This document shows positions 24,432-35,175 of a DNA stretch of 64,000 nt, one piece after another; the stretch's first letter is position 1, and each line of letters begins with the position of its first letter. The stretch spans positions 20,073,501 to 20,137,500 of the forward strand of contig NC_088359.1 in NCBI RefSeq assembly GCF_036884655.1, read 5' to 3'. The translations under genes and the position numbers were made by a program. Below the pieces are notes generated by a model. That model had not been told where the DNA came from and ran no database searches. It saw only the letters and a program-made list of their open reading frames with translations. Source of the DNA: Musa acuminata AAA Group (lineage: Eukaryota; Streptophyta; Magnoliopsida; Zingiberales; Musaceae).

Positions 24432-25368
24432 ATCTCCCCCTTTTTGTTGATGACAATCAATTGATGATGGAGTTAAACATAACTCCCCCTATCTATATGC
24501 CATATTATGAGAAGATGAAAACACTTGAATTTCATCCATTGAATTCAAGCATAAACCGATAAGTTCTAACCGTAGAACTTATCGTTATTCTTATTAAGCA
24601 ATAGTAAATACAAAACTTCGATGAAAATCATTTTCAAGTCGAATGATAAGAGACAATTTTTACTATGGCAGGAGATAAAGATTTTCAACATTAATTTCAT
24701 GATAAAAATGTAAGGCATGCTTTCAATATGATCAATCAATCTTGCGATATTCTCAAAGATTTTGCAAGGCATATAAGACATTCATATCACACAAGCTTTT
24801 ACAATTTATATAAGTCATGCTATTAAAATGGTACAAGTCATCACTTTTCTCCCCCTTTGTCATCAACAAAAAGGGAATGAGACTTGAAGCACATAATTTG
24901 TGATTATAACATCAGGAATTCAGCATTGATCATAAAAATTTTATCATTCAAAATTAAGTATGCTAAAATATTTACGCAGAGTTTATCTTAAAGGAAAATT
25001 TAGCATTCATCCATTTTATCAAATCTCTTCTTTCTATAAATAAAAAAAAAATGTAGATGTATAAGGAAGAGATAGTGATAAAAAAAATTTCAAGCAGTAA
25101 CTCCAATAAGCCAAGATCATAATTCGAATACAAATCCATTCAAATTCAATTCGTCAACTTGAAACTCATAATCAAGCCATCAAAATAAATTTCAAGATTC
25201 ACAAGATATCATAAAATCATTAATCTTGATCAGATGGGAGCGGTGTTTGACTCAAGATAGGATAAGATAATTTAACATGTCATTTAGAATCGAAAGAGAA
25301 GGATCTCATCGAGGAACGAAGAGAGGATGAAAAACTTTACGGAAAAATCCATTCAAACAAGTTTATTC
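24432..25368 (-). other. A- 3' untranslated region
   Basis: The PPT complement ATCTCCCCCTTTTTG starts at 24432 and a second PPT-like copy (CTCCCCCTTTGTCATCAAC) lies at 24850. No ORF of note. It corresponds to 18009-18936 of A+. Confidence 0.78.
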
Positions 25369-26453
25369 TTAGCGACAATTTAACATACCTAATTCCCTTC
25401 TAATGAATTCAAATTGGTTTTCATTCAAAGCTTTTGTAAATATATCTGCTAATTGATGCTTTGTGTCAATGAATTCTAGAACAACATCATTGTTAAGGAC
25501 ATGATCACATATGAAATGATGCCTAACGTCGATGTGCTTAGTTCTAGAGTGCTGAATTGGATTTTTAGTAAGACATATGACACTAGTATTATCACATTTT
25601 ATGGGAATATTTTTAAAGTGAATTCCATAGTCTTCTAATGTATTTTTCATCCAAACGACTTATGCACAGCATGCACTTGCAGTAATATATTCGGCTTCCG
25701 CCGTAGATAGTGCAACTGAATTTTGTTTCTTGGACGTCCAAGAAACAAGTGCATGTCCTAAAAATTGGCATGTTCCGGATGTACTTTTTCTATCTATCCT
25801 GCATCCGCCACATCGGCATCTGCATAAGCTATTAAATCAAAATTTTCAGATTTTGGATACCACAGTCCTTGATTTGGAGTTCCTTTAAGATACCTAAATA
25901 TTCTTTTAACACTTTTAAGATGAGATAATTTAGGATTTGATTGAAACCTAGCGCAAAGTCCTACACTAAACATAATATCCGGTCTAGTCACGGTGAGGTA
26001 GAGTAGACTACCTATCATTCCCCTATATGTTTTTTGATCAAAATTTTCACTATTTTCATCCATATCTAACTTAGTCGCAGTACTCATAGGGGTGTTTATT
26101 GCTTTTGAATTATCCATGTTAAATCGTTTTAACAATTCTATTGTATATTTAGATTGGTTAAGAAATATACCATCACTAAGTTGTTTGATTTGTAATCCCA
26201 AAAAGAAAGTTAATTCACCCATTAAACTCATTTCAAATTCATGACTCATACATTTGGCAAATGATTCACATAGTGATTCATCCGAAGAGTCAAAAATAAT
26301 ATCGTCAACATAAATTTGCACAATAAGAAAATTCTTTTCAAAATGTTTAATAAACAATGTAGTATCAACCTTGCCTTTAGTAAAATTATTTAAAATAAGA
26401 AAGGAACTAAGCCTTTCATACCAAGCTCTATGAGCTTGTTTCAAGCCATAGAG
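25369..26453 (-). pseudogene. A- pol, RT C-terminal part and RNase H
   Basis: It continues the pol gene across the C- insertion: LYGLKQAHRAWYER, then [35 protein letters not shown] and LIAYADAD. A 2-base loss near 25806 shifts frame within the RNase H active-site region. RNase H resumes in another frame, and 25369-25650 holds its tail ([18 protein letters not shown] to ELGMLNCR). The YVDD catalytic motif is intact, but the frame break and the split leave no functional enzyme. Confidence 0.9.
26449..26453. repeat. TSD TAGAG, left copy, of element C-
   Basis: TAGAG before TGTTAGG at 26454 and TAGAG at 44231-44235 after AACA at 44230. The A- pol codons rejoin across them. Confidence 0.93.
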
Positions 26454-27246
26454 TGTTAGGATCAAGAGCACTAAGAGGGGGAGGGGGTGAATTAGTGCAG
26501 TGGAAATCTTTCACTATTAAAATCGAAAGCTGCGTTCGTTTGATGAAAACAATTTCGATGTAAAAGCCGATTCTAAGATTACTTTAACTTAAGATTAAGC
26601 GAGATGACGTTAAAGTAAATCTAAGAAAGCAGTTTGCAGTTTATGATGAAAATCAGAATGCAAGCGCAAACTGAAATGCGACATTCGTACGATAAAACTG
26701 GTTTACGTCTAAATGCCGATTTTGAAGATACTAAACTTTGAGATACGTTTTATAAATGCGCAGAAGGTAGTTTGCAGTTATGATTGAAATCAAAACATAA
26801 ATGTAAACTGAAATGTAATGATCGTACGAAAAAGCTGATTTACGTCTAAACGCAGATTCGGAAAGCTCTGAACATAGAAACTCGTTCGTAAAAGCGCAGA
26901 AGGTAGTAGCTATTTAGGAGGTTTGCAGTAAAGATAAAATGCTCAAAGTAAATGCAAACCGAGATTTAGAGTGGTTCGGTCAATCTTGACCTACTCCACT
27001 TTTGGCTTCCTCCACCGACGAGGTCACCGACGTCAACTAGAGGCCTTCCTTCAATAGGCGAAGGCCAACCACCCTTTTACAGTTTCACTCCTTTTGACGG
27101 GCTTAGGAGACAACCCTTACAGAAATTTTCTCTCCTCTCTTTACAACTCAAAACTTTGAAGAACAGAGGGAGGAGAACTTTTGGCCTTTACAACAATTTT
27201 GATTTCGAGTGTATGTTTTTGCTCTTTCAGTGCTGAATGGGTGGGG

Positions 27247-27254
27247 TATTTATA
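27247..27254 (-). promoter_or_regulatory. TATA box of the C- 3' LTR
   Basis: TATTTATA in GGGGTATTTATAGGCCCC, just beyond the GC-rich array. Confidence 0.65.
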
Positions 27255-27309
27255 GGCCCCAACTCAGTTCAAATTTGGAGCTCAAAACTGTCAATTCCCG
27301 GAATTCTGG

Positions 27310-27607
27310 GATCAGGCGGTTGCACCTCCTGACTAGGGCGGTTGCATCGCTTGGCAGAGCTCGAAGACTGAGCCTCTGGGCGGTGCCACCTCTGTCAGGG
27401 GCGGTTGCACCTCTTTGCCAGAGCTCGAAGATCGAGCTCAGGCGGTTGCACCTCCTGACTAGGGCGGTTGCACCGCCTGCTAGAGCTCGAAGACTGAGCT
27501 CAAGCGGTGCTACCTCCTGTCAGGGGAGGTTGCACCGCCCAGTCTCGCTCGGAGACTGAGCCCAAGTGGTGCTACCTCCTGGCTGGGGCGGTTGCACCGC
27601 CCAGTCT
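27310..27607. repeat. Tandem GC-rich array in the C LTR
   Basis: Units of about 60 bases combine GGCGGTTGCACC(G/T)CC with CAGAGCTCGAAGACTGAGC. The array continues at 37424 and is shared with 43020-43385, 49628-49975 (opposite strand) and 63085-63289. Confidence 0.85.
27603..27607. repeat. TSD AGTCT, left copy, of the nested gypsy element
   Basis: AGTCT precedes TGTAACACC at 27608, and the same five bases follow the right LTR at 37419-37423. Confidence 0.93.
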
Positions 27608-27736
27608 TGTAACACCCTTCATTTTCGAATTTTCGTATAAATTTCTGGTGATAATGTAAGCATTTATTTTAAATTGACAAAAGAAATAGAGTATGAATCA
27701 GAGGTAACTTATTTGTAAGATTTGGGAGATCTGTTC

Positions 27737-27762
<26 letters not shown>
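27737..27762. repeat. A-homopolymer in the gypsy 5' LTR
   Basis: 26 consecutive A; the right LTR has a similar run at 34929-34954. Confidence 0.9.
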
Positions 27763-27769
<7 letters not shown>

Positions 27770-27919
27770 GGACCTATATGTAAACCCTAAGGACCTAATC
27801 GTGAATATGGTAAAAACAAGGACTAAACTGCAAAACACATAAAATGACAAATTCCACTGTTTAAGCCTCTCTGCCTTCGTTCTTAAGGAAGCAGAGAAGG
27901 CAGCTCGTGGGAGATCAGG

Positions 27920-27990
27920 GAAAGAAAGAAAGAAAGAAGAAGAAGAAGAAGAAGAAGAAGAAGAAGAAGAAGAAGAAGAAGAAGAAGAAA
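27920..27990. repeat. GAAA/GAA microsatellite in the gypsy 5' LTR
   Basis: Four GAAA units then about 18 GAA units; shorter in the right LTR (35117-35175). Confidence 0.9.
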
Positions 27991-30238
27991 TTTGGGGCTT
28001 TATGGGTTCTTGCCCAAATCCTTTCACTTAGGGTCAAAATTCCCAAAGGCAAGTATTCTAACCCCATCCTACAGAAGTTTTAGTCTCTGTTTTTATGTTG
28101 ATTCAAAATAAATTGATGGATTTCTATTTAGAAACTGATATGTCTCTCTTTGGACATAGAACCATGGATTCTAAAGTTTTTTCGGTAAACTGACCCCTAT
28201 ACATTGTATCAGCTATAAGTTTTAGTACAAAATATGAATTCAGGTAGGAACTATTTTGTTTGAAATTAGACTCTATTATCTTCCATTGGAGACTGATTTT
28301 GTAGATTTTGGACACTGAATACTTACCCAAACATCTGTTTCAAATGAGCCTATAGACGTTGTAAAACAGGGTTCAAGATTTCTGACCTGTTGATACTAAA
28401 ATGCCTATAACTCCCTGTTGAAAATTCTGATTTGTACCAAACCAATTTTATTTGAAACTAGACTTGAAAATATTTCTTTCGACATATAGTTTGAAAATTT
28501 TGGAATTCAATTGCCTACCCTATTATCTGTTGAATCCGACCCTATAAATTCTGCAAAACAGTGATTGTGTTTTTGACCTTGTGTAACCAAATCAAAGGTA
28601 ACTCCGTGTTGGGAACCCTGTTTCATATGAAATTTGTTCCATCAGAATATAGATTGATATATGGTTCGACCATAGCTTTCTTACGGGTATTGGAGCATAA
28701 TTGATATTCTGAAGTATTTGTTTGATGTGCCACTGGAATTCTGTCCGAAATCGAGCTTTGGTCGATTTCGCGTATTCTGTTCCATTCCTTTGGATATTTG
28801 AATTCGTCTAACCTTCTTATTTGAATTGAGCTAAATATGATTGCTTGGAATCCCTGTACACTCTTATTTTCATTTCATTCCAAATCTGAATACGTTTGTG
28901 GGAGATTTGTCCTTTGTTTCGTATTGTTTCGAAAAGGCACATATACGTTTTGTTGTTCCGCGTGTGCTTCCAATATATGCTACTTATTGTTGAAACTGCC
29001 CTCTTGTACTCTGGTGTGTGGGATTGTCTGGACCTTTGCCAGAAATGGTAAAGGGTATGCGCTTATTTCCCGCTATGTGGGGTCCCGCTATGTGGGATAT
29101 TCTGGACCTTTGCCAGAAATGGTAAAGGGTATGTGCTTAGAGCCTGCGATGCTCTGCCGGGCCCTTCTGACTTCACCTAGACATGGGTGGATGGAGCTCC
29201 CAGACGTGAGAGACTTTTGTCAGGTGGTCATTCAGAAATGGATGAATCAAATTCTGACTGAGATCCCACTACACCTTCTATATGTTTGATATGACATCCA
29301 GAGTTTTGGTGAGTTATTTCTGTTCATGCTCTGGATAAGAATGATATGATTGCGATGTCAAGGACGACGTTTGAGCTTTTGTACGATATTTGTTTTTGAT
29401 ATGCTCTGAAATGCTTCATTCACCGACGATTTTGCTTCGAAATGTTCCATATGCCGTTGATATGCTTCGGAACATTTTATATGCCATTGATAAGCTCTGT
29501 TATGTTTCCTTTGTTTCTAATATGCTCCAATTACTCTATGCACTATCTGTTATGAACCAAATATGTATGATTGAAAGGACAATTGTGTTTTTGCTCCTAA
29601 TGATATTATGTCTATGAAATCGTATATTTTGCCTTGTATTTTGAAACTGTATCTCTTTGGAAATTGTACTATTTTGATATGGATATGTTAGTCACTTGCT
29701 GAGCTCTTTATGCTCACCCCGTTTGTTGATAAATTTTTCAGGATAGCGTATCGCTTGCTTAAATGTTAAGATTAGGCTGAGGCAGTGGAAAGTTTAGAAG
29801 ATTTTGGGCAGATCTTTGTTAGCATATGTGTATTTGTTGTATAAGATACTCTGCATCTTATGAGTTGTGACGATGAATCTAAACCTGTGGATTTTGTGTA
29901 AGTTAAAGGATCCCTCATGTATAGGATTTTGGAATGTTAAGTTAAATTCATGTAATGATATGATCTTATGGTAATCGTTGATTTGGTGACTGCATAGACT
30001 TCCCCACTTGTGAATTTATGTGTGGTTATTATTTTGATGAGTTGAGTTCAAATTGTATGAATTATCGAGTGATGTGTGGTATGTTCATGAACTGCACAGG
30101 GTTATGAATTTGTAGACTATAGAGGTGTAATTTTTGATCTGAATGTTTTCTTAGTGACCTCAAATGTGTGTTTGGATCCTGGGTTAGTTATGATGAAAAT
30201 TTTAAATATTGTCGTTATTTTGAGGGGAGTGACAGAGG

Positions 30239-30250
30239 TGGTATCAGAGC
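30239..30250 (+). promoter_or_regulatory. Primer-binding site of the gypsy element
   Basis: TGGTATCAGAGC (initiator Met tRNA), 4 bases after the LTR. Confidence 0.92.
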
Positions 30251-30354
30251 ATGATTTGAGAATCACTAAGAATATTATCTTTATTTGAGGCTTATTGACT
30301 ATCATTTAGAGATTGATCAAAGAAAATGTTCTTTTGATGTTTTAGGAAGCGAGG

Positions 30355-33300
30355 ATGACGAGATCATCTGGTTCTCCTGTTGCATCTACTGCTGATCAAT
30401 TGAGTGGTATCATGCGGACTTTGGAGACTATGGCATAAGTGATGCAACAACAACAACCTGTCCAACAAGGAAGTAATGATGGAACAGAGACATCAAACCA
30501 GACGGGGTTGGGAATTGGACAGTTTAAGAAGCTTAGTCCTCCCAGTTTTAGTGGTGAGTCTGATCCAATGGTGGCCGAACAATGGATGATGCAGATAGAG
30601 AAAATATTTGATGCTTTAAATTACCCTGATGATCGAAAGGTTTTTCTTGCCACCTTTATGCTAGAAGGAGAAGCTGAACACTGGTGGAGAATGATTAAGA
30701 GGATGTCTGAAATCAAACATGAGCAAATGACATGGAAGTTATTCCAAGAAAAGTTTAACGATAAATATTTCCCAGATTGTATGAGAGAGCAAAAAGAATT
30801 GGAGTTCTTGAATCTTATCCAGGGAAGTATGACGGTTACAAAGTATGAATCTAAATTTACTGAGCTCTCCAGGTTTGCCACACATATGACTGATGATGAA
30901 TCTAGAAAAGCAAGAAGGTTTGAAAGGGGATTACGACCAGCAATAAGAAGCCGAATGTCAGCTTTAAAATTACAAACATATGCTGATACGGTAGAAAGAG
31001 CTTTGAAAATTGAAAGAGACATGGAGGAAATTCAAGAAATCATTGGCAAGAACAAAAGGGACAAATTTACTAGCAAAAGCAGGAGAGAAAATGAATATGA
31101 AGATAGTAACAAGAGGTTTAAGACATCTGGATTTGAGAAAAGGAAACCATTGTGGAGGACTCAGTCATGTGCAAAATGTGGATTAAATCATGAAACAAGT
31201 CAGTGTTTTCGGGTGACTGGAGCATGTTTTGGTTGTGGAAAGCTAGATCATCAATTAAGAGATTGCCCACTGAACAGGAAGAAAGAGCCACTGTCTCCTA
31301 GACCCTCAGCACATGCTAGAGTGTACGCTATCACTGAACAAGATTCTAAAGCTTCTAAATCAGTGGTGGAAGGTATTCTTCATGTTTCTAAAAGAAATGC
31401 AAAAGTTTTGTTTGATCCTGGCTCCAACTTATCGTTTGTTTCACAATACTTTGCTTGTCACTTGGATATTCTACCTAAACCCCTGGATTATATGTTATAT
31501 GTAACAACTGCTGTTGGAGATTCATTGGCAACAAACTTGGTCTACCCATCTTGTTTGATCTCTATTGGAGGCCACAAACTCTTTGCTGATTTGATTCTCC
31601 TAGAGATCCAGGGTTTTGATATTATACTTGGCATGGATTGGTTATCTTCTCATCACGCTAGTATTGATTGTTACAAAAAAATAATTACTTTCTGCATACC
31701 AGATCAGCCTATATTTTTCTTTGAGGGCATTAAGCATGATTTGCCTCCTTGCTTGATATCAGCACTTCAAGCTTATCGTCTTATGCAGAAAGGTTGTTTT
31801 TGTTATATGGTGTGTGTAAAGGAGCATTCAAATCAGGAAACCCACCTAGATGAAATTTCAGTGGTCAAAGAATTCCCTGATGTATTTCCAGATGACTTAC
31901 CTGGTTTACCTCTAGATAGAGAGGGCGAATTTGCTATTGATCTAGTCCCCAGTACAACCCCAATATCTAAGCCTCCCTACAGAATGGCACCACTCGAGCT
32001 AGAAGAGTTAAAGAAGCAAATACAAGAATTATTAGATAAGGGTTTCATACGACCCAGTGTATCCCCATGGGGTGCTCCGGTACTATTAGTGAAGAAGAAG
32101 GATGGAACATTGAGGCTTTGTATTGATTATAGACAGTTGAATCAGGTGACCATCAAAAACAAATATCCCATACCTAGAATTGATGATTTGTTTGATCAAC
32201 TGCAGGGTGCACAAGTATTCTCTAAGATTGACCTGAGGTCAGGTTACTATCAGTTGAAGATCAAGGAGGAGGATATTTCAAAAACAGCTTTCAGAACTCG
32301 ATATGGTCATTATGAATTCTTAGTGATGCCTTTTGGTTTGACAAATGCCCCTGCAGCTTTTATGGAACTAATGAATAGGATATTTCAACCGCTCTTGGAT
32401 ATCTATGTAATTGTATTTATTGATGACATATTGGTGTATTCAAAGAGTAATCAGGAGCATGAGGAACACTTGAGAGATGTATTGTCCATACTAAGAGAAA
32501 AGAAGTTGTATGCGAAGTTCAGCAAATGTGAATTTTGGTTGAATGAAGTTGCTTTCTTAGGCTATGTGATTTCAGGGAATGGTATATCTGTTGATCCAAG
32601 GAAAATAGAAGCTGTAGTTGAATGGGAAGTACCAACAAATGTAACAGAGGTTAGAAGTTTCTTGGGCATGGCAGGTTATTACAAGAGATTTGTGGAGGGA
32701 TTTTCTCGAATTGCTCAACCTCTCACCAAACTCACTAAGAAGAATATGAAATTTGTATGGGGTGATGATTGTGAGCAAAGTTTTCAAGAGTTAAAAAGAA
32801 GATTGACTTGTGCCCCTATTCTCACTATTCCAAGTGGTAGTGATGAGTTTGTAGTTTATACTGATGCTTCAAGAAAGGGCCTAGGATGTGTTTTGATGCA
32901 GGAAGGGAGAGTAATTGCGTATGCTTCTAGACAACTTAAAGGTTATGAATTGAATTATCCAACTCATGATTTGGAATTGGCAGCAATTATTTTTGCTCTA
33001 AAGATTTGGAGACATTATTTGTATGGTCGACAGTTTGAAATCTTCACTGATCACAAGAGTTTAAAATATATTTTCACTCAGAAAGAGTTAAACATGAGGC
33101 AGCGAAGATGGATAGAACTTCTAAAGGATTATGATTGTGCCATCCGTTATCACCCGGGCAAAGCCAATGTTGTAGCTCACTTAGTAGGAAATCTACAAGT
33201 TTTATGGCTAGTCTGGTTGTGAAGCAATGGAAGTTATTAGAAGAAAATTTTGATTTGAAAGCTTTGAGGAAAGAGCAAGACTCGATGATATTGATGGCCT

Positions 33301-34832
33301 CCATTCAAGTGCAATCCGATCTTATTCAACAAATTAAGGAAGGACAATTACGAGATCCACATTTAATCTACTTGAGGAATGAAGTAGAAAAGGAATTGAA
33401 GCCACAATTTCAAGTTTCAAAGGATGGCCTATTGAGATTTAGGGAGAGAGTATGTGTACCAAATGAACCAGATATCAAGAATCAAATCCTAAATGAAAGT
33501 CATACTTCAAAGTATACCCTACACCCTGGGAGCACTAAGATGTATAGAGATCTTCAAAGTCATTATTGGTGGGAAGGCATGAAGAAGGAAATTGCAATGT
33601 ATGTTTCAAAATGTTTGACTTGTTAGCAGATCAAAGTAGAACACCAAAGACCTGGAGGGTTGTTGCAACCTTTAGTTATTCCTGAATGGAAATGGGAATG
33701 TATTACTATGGATTTTGTTTCGGGACTACCCAGAACCTCGAGGAAGCATGATGCTATTTGGGTTATCATTGATAGGTTAACAAAATCTGCACACTTCCTA
33801 CCGATTAATATGACTTATTCTCTTGATAAACTTGCAGATTTATATGTCAATGAAATAGTAAGACTTCATGATATTCCAAAGGAGATCGTCTCTGATAGAG
33901 ACTCCAGATTTCTCTCTAGATTCTGGAGAAGATTGCAGGAGTCGATGGGCACTAAAGTTAAGTTTAGTATTGCATATCATCCTCAGACTGATGGTCAGTC
34001 AGAAAGAACAATTCAAACACTTGAGGATTTGCTTAGAGCCTATGTTATGGATTGGAAAGGTGAATGGGATAAGGATATTTCACTTGTTGAGTTCACGTAT
34101 AATAATAGTTATCATTCAAGTATTCAAATGGCTCCTTATGAAGCTTTATATGGACGAAAGTGCATAACACTTATATGTTGGGAGGAAGTTGGTGACAGAA
34201 AGCTGTTAGCACCGGACAAGGTATAAGAAACTACTGAGAAAATTCAAGTTATAAGGAAAAGGTTAAAAATTGCTCAGAGTCGTCAAAAGAGTTATGCCGA
34301 CAATAGAAGACGAGATATTGAGTTTGAAATCGGAGATTTTGTATTCTTAAAAGTCTCCCCTTCCAAAGGCATTATAAGGTTTGGGAAGAAAGGAAAATTA
34401 AGCCCAAGATTTATTGGACCTTTTGATGTTCTTGAGAGGGTTGGTTCTGTCGCTTATAGGATTGCCTTGCCACCAGCATTGTGCCATGTCCATGATATAT
34501 TTCATGTCTCGATGATTAGAAAGTATATATATGACCCATCTCACATCATTAAGTATGAGCTGGTGGAGATCGATAAAGATTTATCTTATGTGGAAGAGCC
34601 TATTCAGGTTGTTGATAAGAAAGAAAAAGTCCTAAGGAATCGGGTCATCCCACTGGTTCAAATAATTTGGAGACATCATTCTGGAGAGGAGACAACTTGG
34701 GAGCTAGAGGAGGAAATGAAAAAGGTGTATCCCAGTCTTTTCATCGATAGAGGTACGATAAATTTAGAGGACTCAATTTTTCTTTTAAGGGGGGGAGAGT
34801 GTAACACCCCTCATTTCCGAATTTTCGTATAA
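30355..34832 (+). pseudogene. Gypsy gag-pol polyprotein, broken by stops and one frameshift
   Basis: The likely start is the ATG at 30355, with an in-frame TAA at 30436. From 30439 a long frame runs to 33222. Gag: [23 protein letters not shown] and two knuckles ([27 protein letters not shown]). Protease: [33 protein letters not shown] and [11 protein letters not shown]. RNase [14 protein letters not shown] 4-base loss near 33174 (the fragment at 53429 keeps it) shifts frame before integrase. Integrase: HPGSTKMYRDL, KCLTC then TAG at 33624-33626; core D in TMDFVSGLP, D in SDRDSRF, E in DGQSERTIQ; TAA at 34224-34226; then RFIGPFDVLERVG and the chromodomain-like tail. The final stop (34830) lies inside the 3' LTR, so the last codons overlap the PPT. 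Confidence 0.95.
34787..34799 (+). promoter_or_regulatory. Polypurine tract of the gypsy element
   Basis: AAGGGGGGGAGAG directly before the LTR; also read as the last pol codons. Confidence 0.88.
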
Positions 34833-34928
34833 ATTTCTGGTGATAATGTAAGCATTTATTTTAAATTGACAAAAGAAATAGAGTATGAATCAGAGGTAAC
34901 TTATTTGTAAGATTTGGGAGATCTGTTC

Positions 34929-34954
34929 AAAAAAAAAAAAAAAAAAAAAAAAAA
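34929..34954. repeat. A-homopolymer in the gypsy 3' LTR
   Basis: A run of about 26 A, counterpart of 27737-27762; a GAAAGAATC segment follows instead of GAAC. Confidence 0.85.
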
Positions 34955-35116
34955 GAAAGAATCTGAGGACCTATATGTAAACCCTAAGGACCTAATCGAG
35001 AATATGATAAAAACAAGGACTAAACTGCAAAACGCACAAAATGACAAATTCCACCGTTTAAGCCTCTCTGCCTTCGTTCTTAAGGAAGCAGAGAAGGCAG
35101 CTCGTGGGTGATCAGG

Positions 35117-35175
35117 GAAAGAAAGAAAGAAAGAAGAAGAAGAAGAAGAAGAAGAAGAAGAAGAAAAAAAAAAAA
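35117..35175. repeat. GAAA/GAA microsatellite in the gypsy 3' LTR
   Basis: Fewer GAA units than in the left LTR and an added A-run, consistent with slippage since insertion. Confidence 0.88.

Larger units (their letters stand above)
26454..27607 (-). repeat. C- 3' LTR, first part
   Basis: It begins TGTTAGGATCAAGAGCACTAAG and matches 42135 onward. It includes three related blocks of pattern CAGTTTGCAGTTATGAT...GTACGA (26630-26950), the TATA box (27247-27254), and the tandem array of GCGGTTGCACC...AGAGCTCGAAGA units (27310-27607), in which the gypsy element landed. Confidence 0.92.
27608..30234 (+). repeat. Gypsy 5' LTR
   Basis: 2627 bp, TGTAACACCCTTCATTTTCG to GGGGAGTGACA. It contains a 26-base A-run (27737-27762), a GAA/GAAA microsatellite (27920-27990) and an internal duplication of GGACCTTTGCCAGAAATGG (about 29030 and 29104). 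A 150-codon open frame at 28837-29289 recurs in the other LTR and is judged fortuitous. Confidence 0.95.

Noticed and set aside
27310..27607. Regular GC-rich repeats that could suggest a CRISPR array
   Set aside because: The units are degenerate, lack unique spacers, lie in a plant retrotransposon LTR and have no cas genes.
27737..27762. Poly-A tract that might mark a SINE or processed pseudogene
   Set aside because: It is present at the same place in both gypsy LTRs, with no SINE boxes or own TSD.
27698..28027. Open frame rich in serine on the minus strand (also 34901-35251)
   Set aside because: The serine run is the translated GAA microsatellite; not a gene.
28837..29289. 150-codon open frame, repeated in similar form at 35982-36473
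   Set aside because: It lies wholly inside the gypsy LTRs and recurs only because the LTR is duplicated. It has no recognisable domain.
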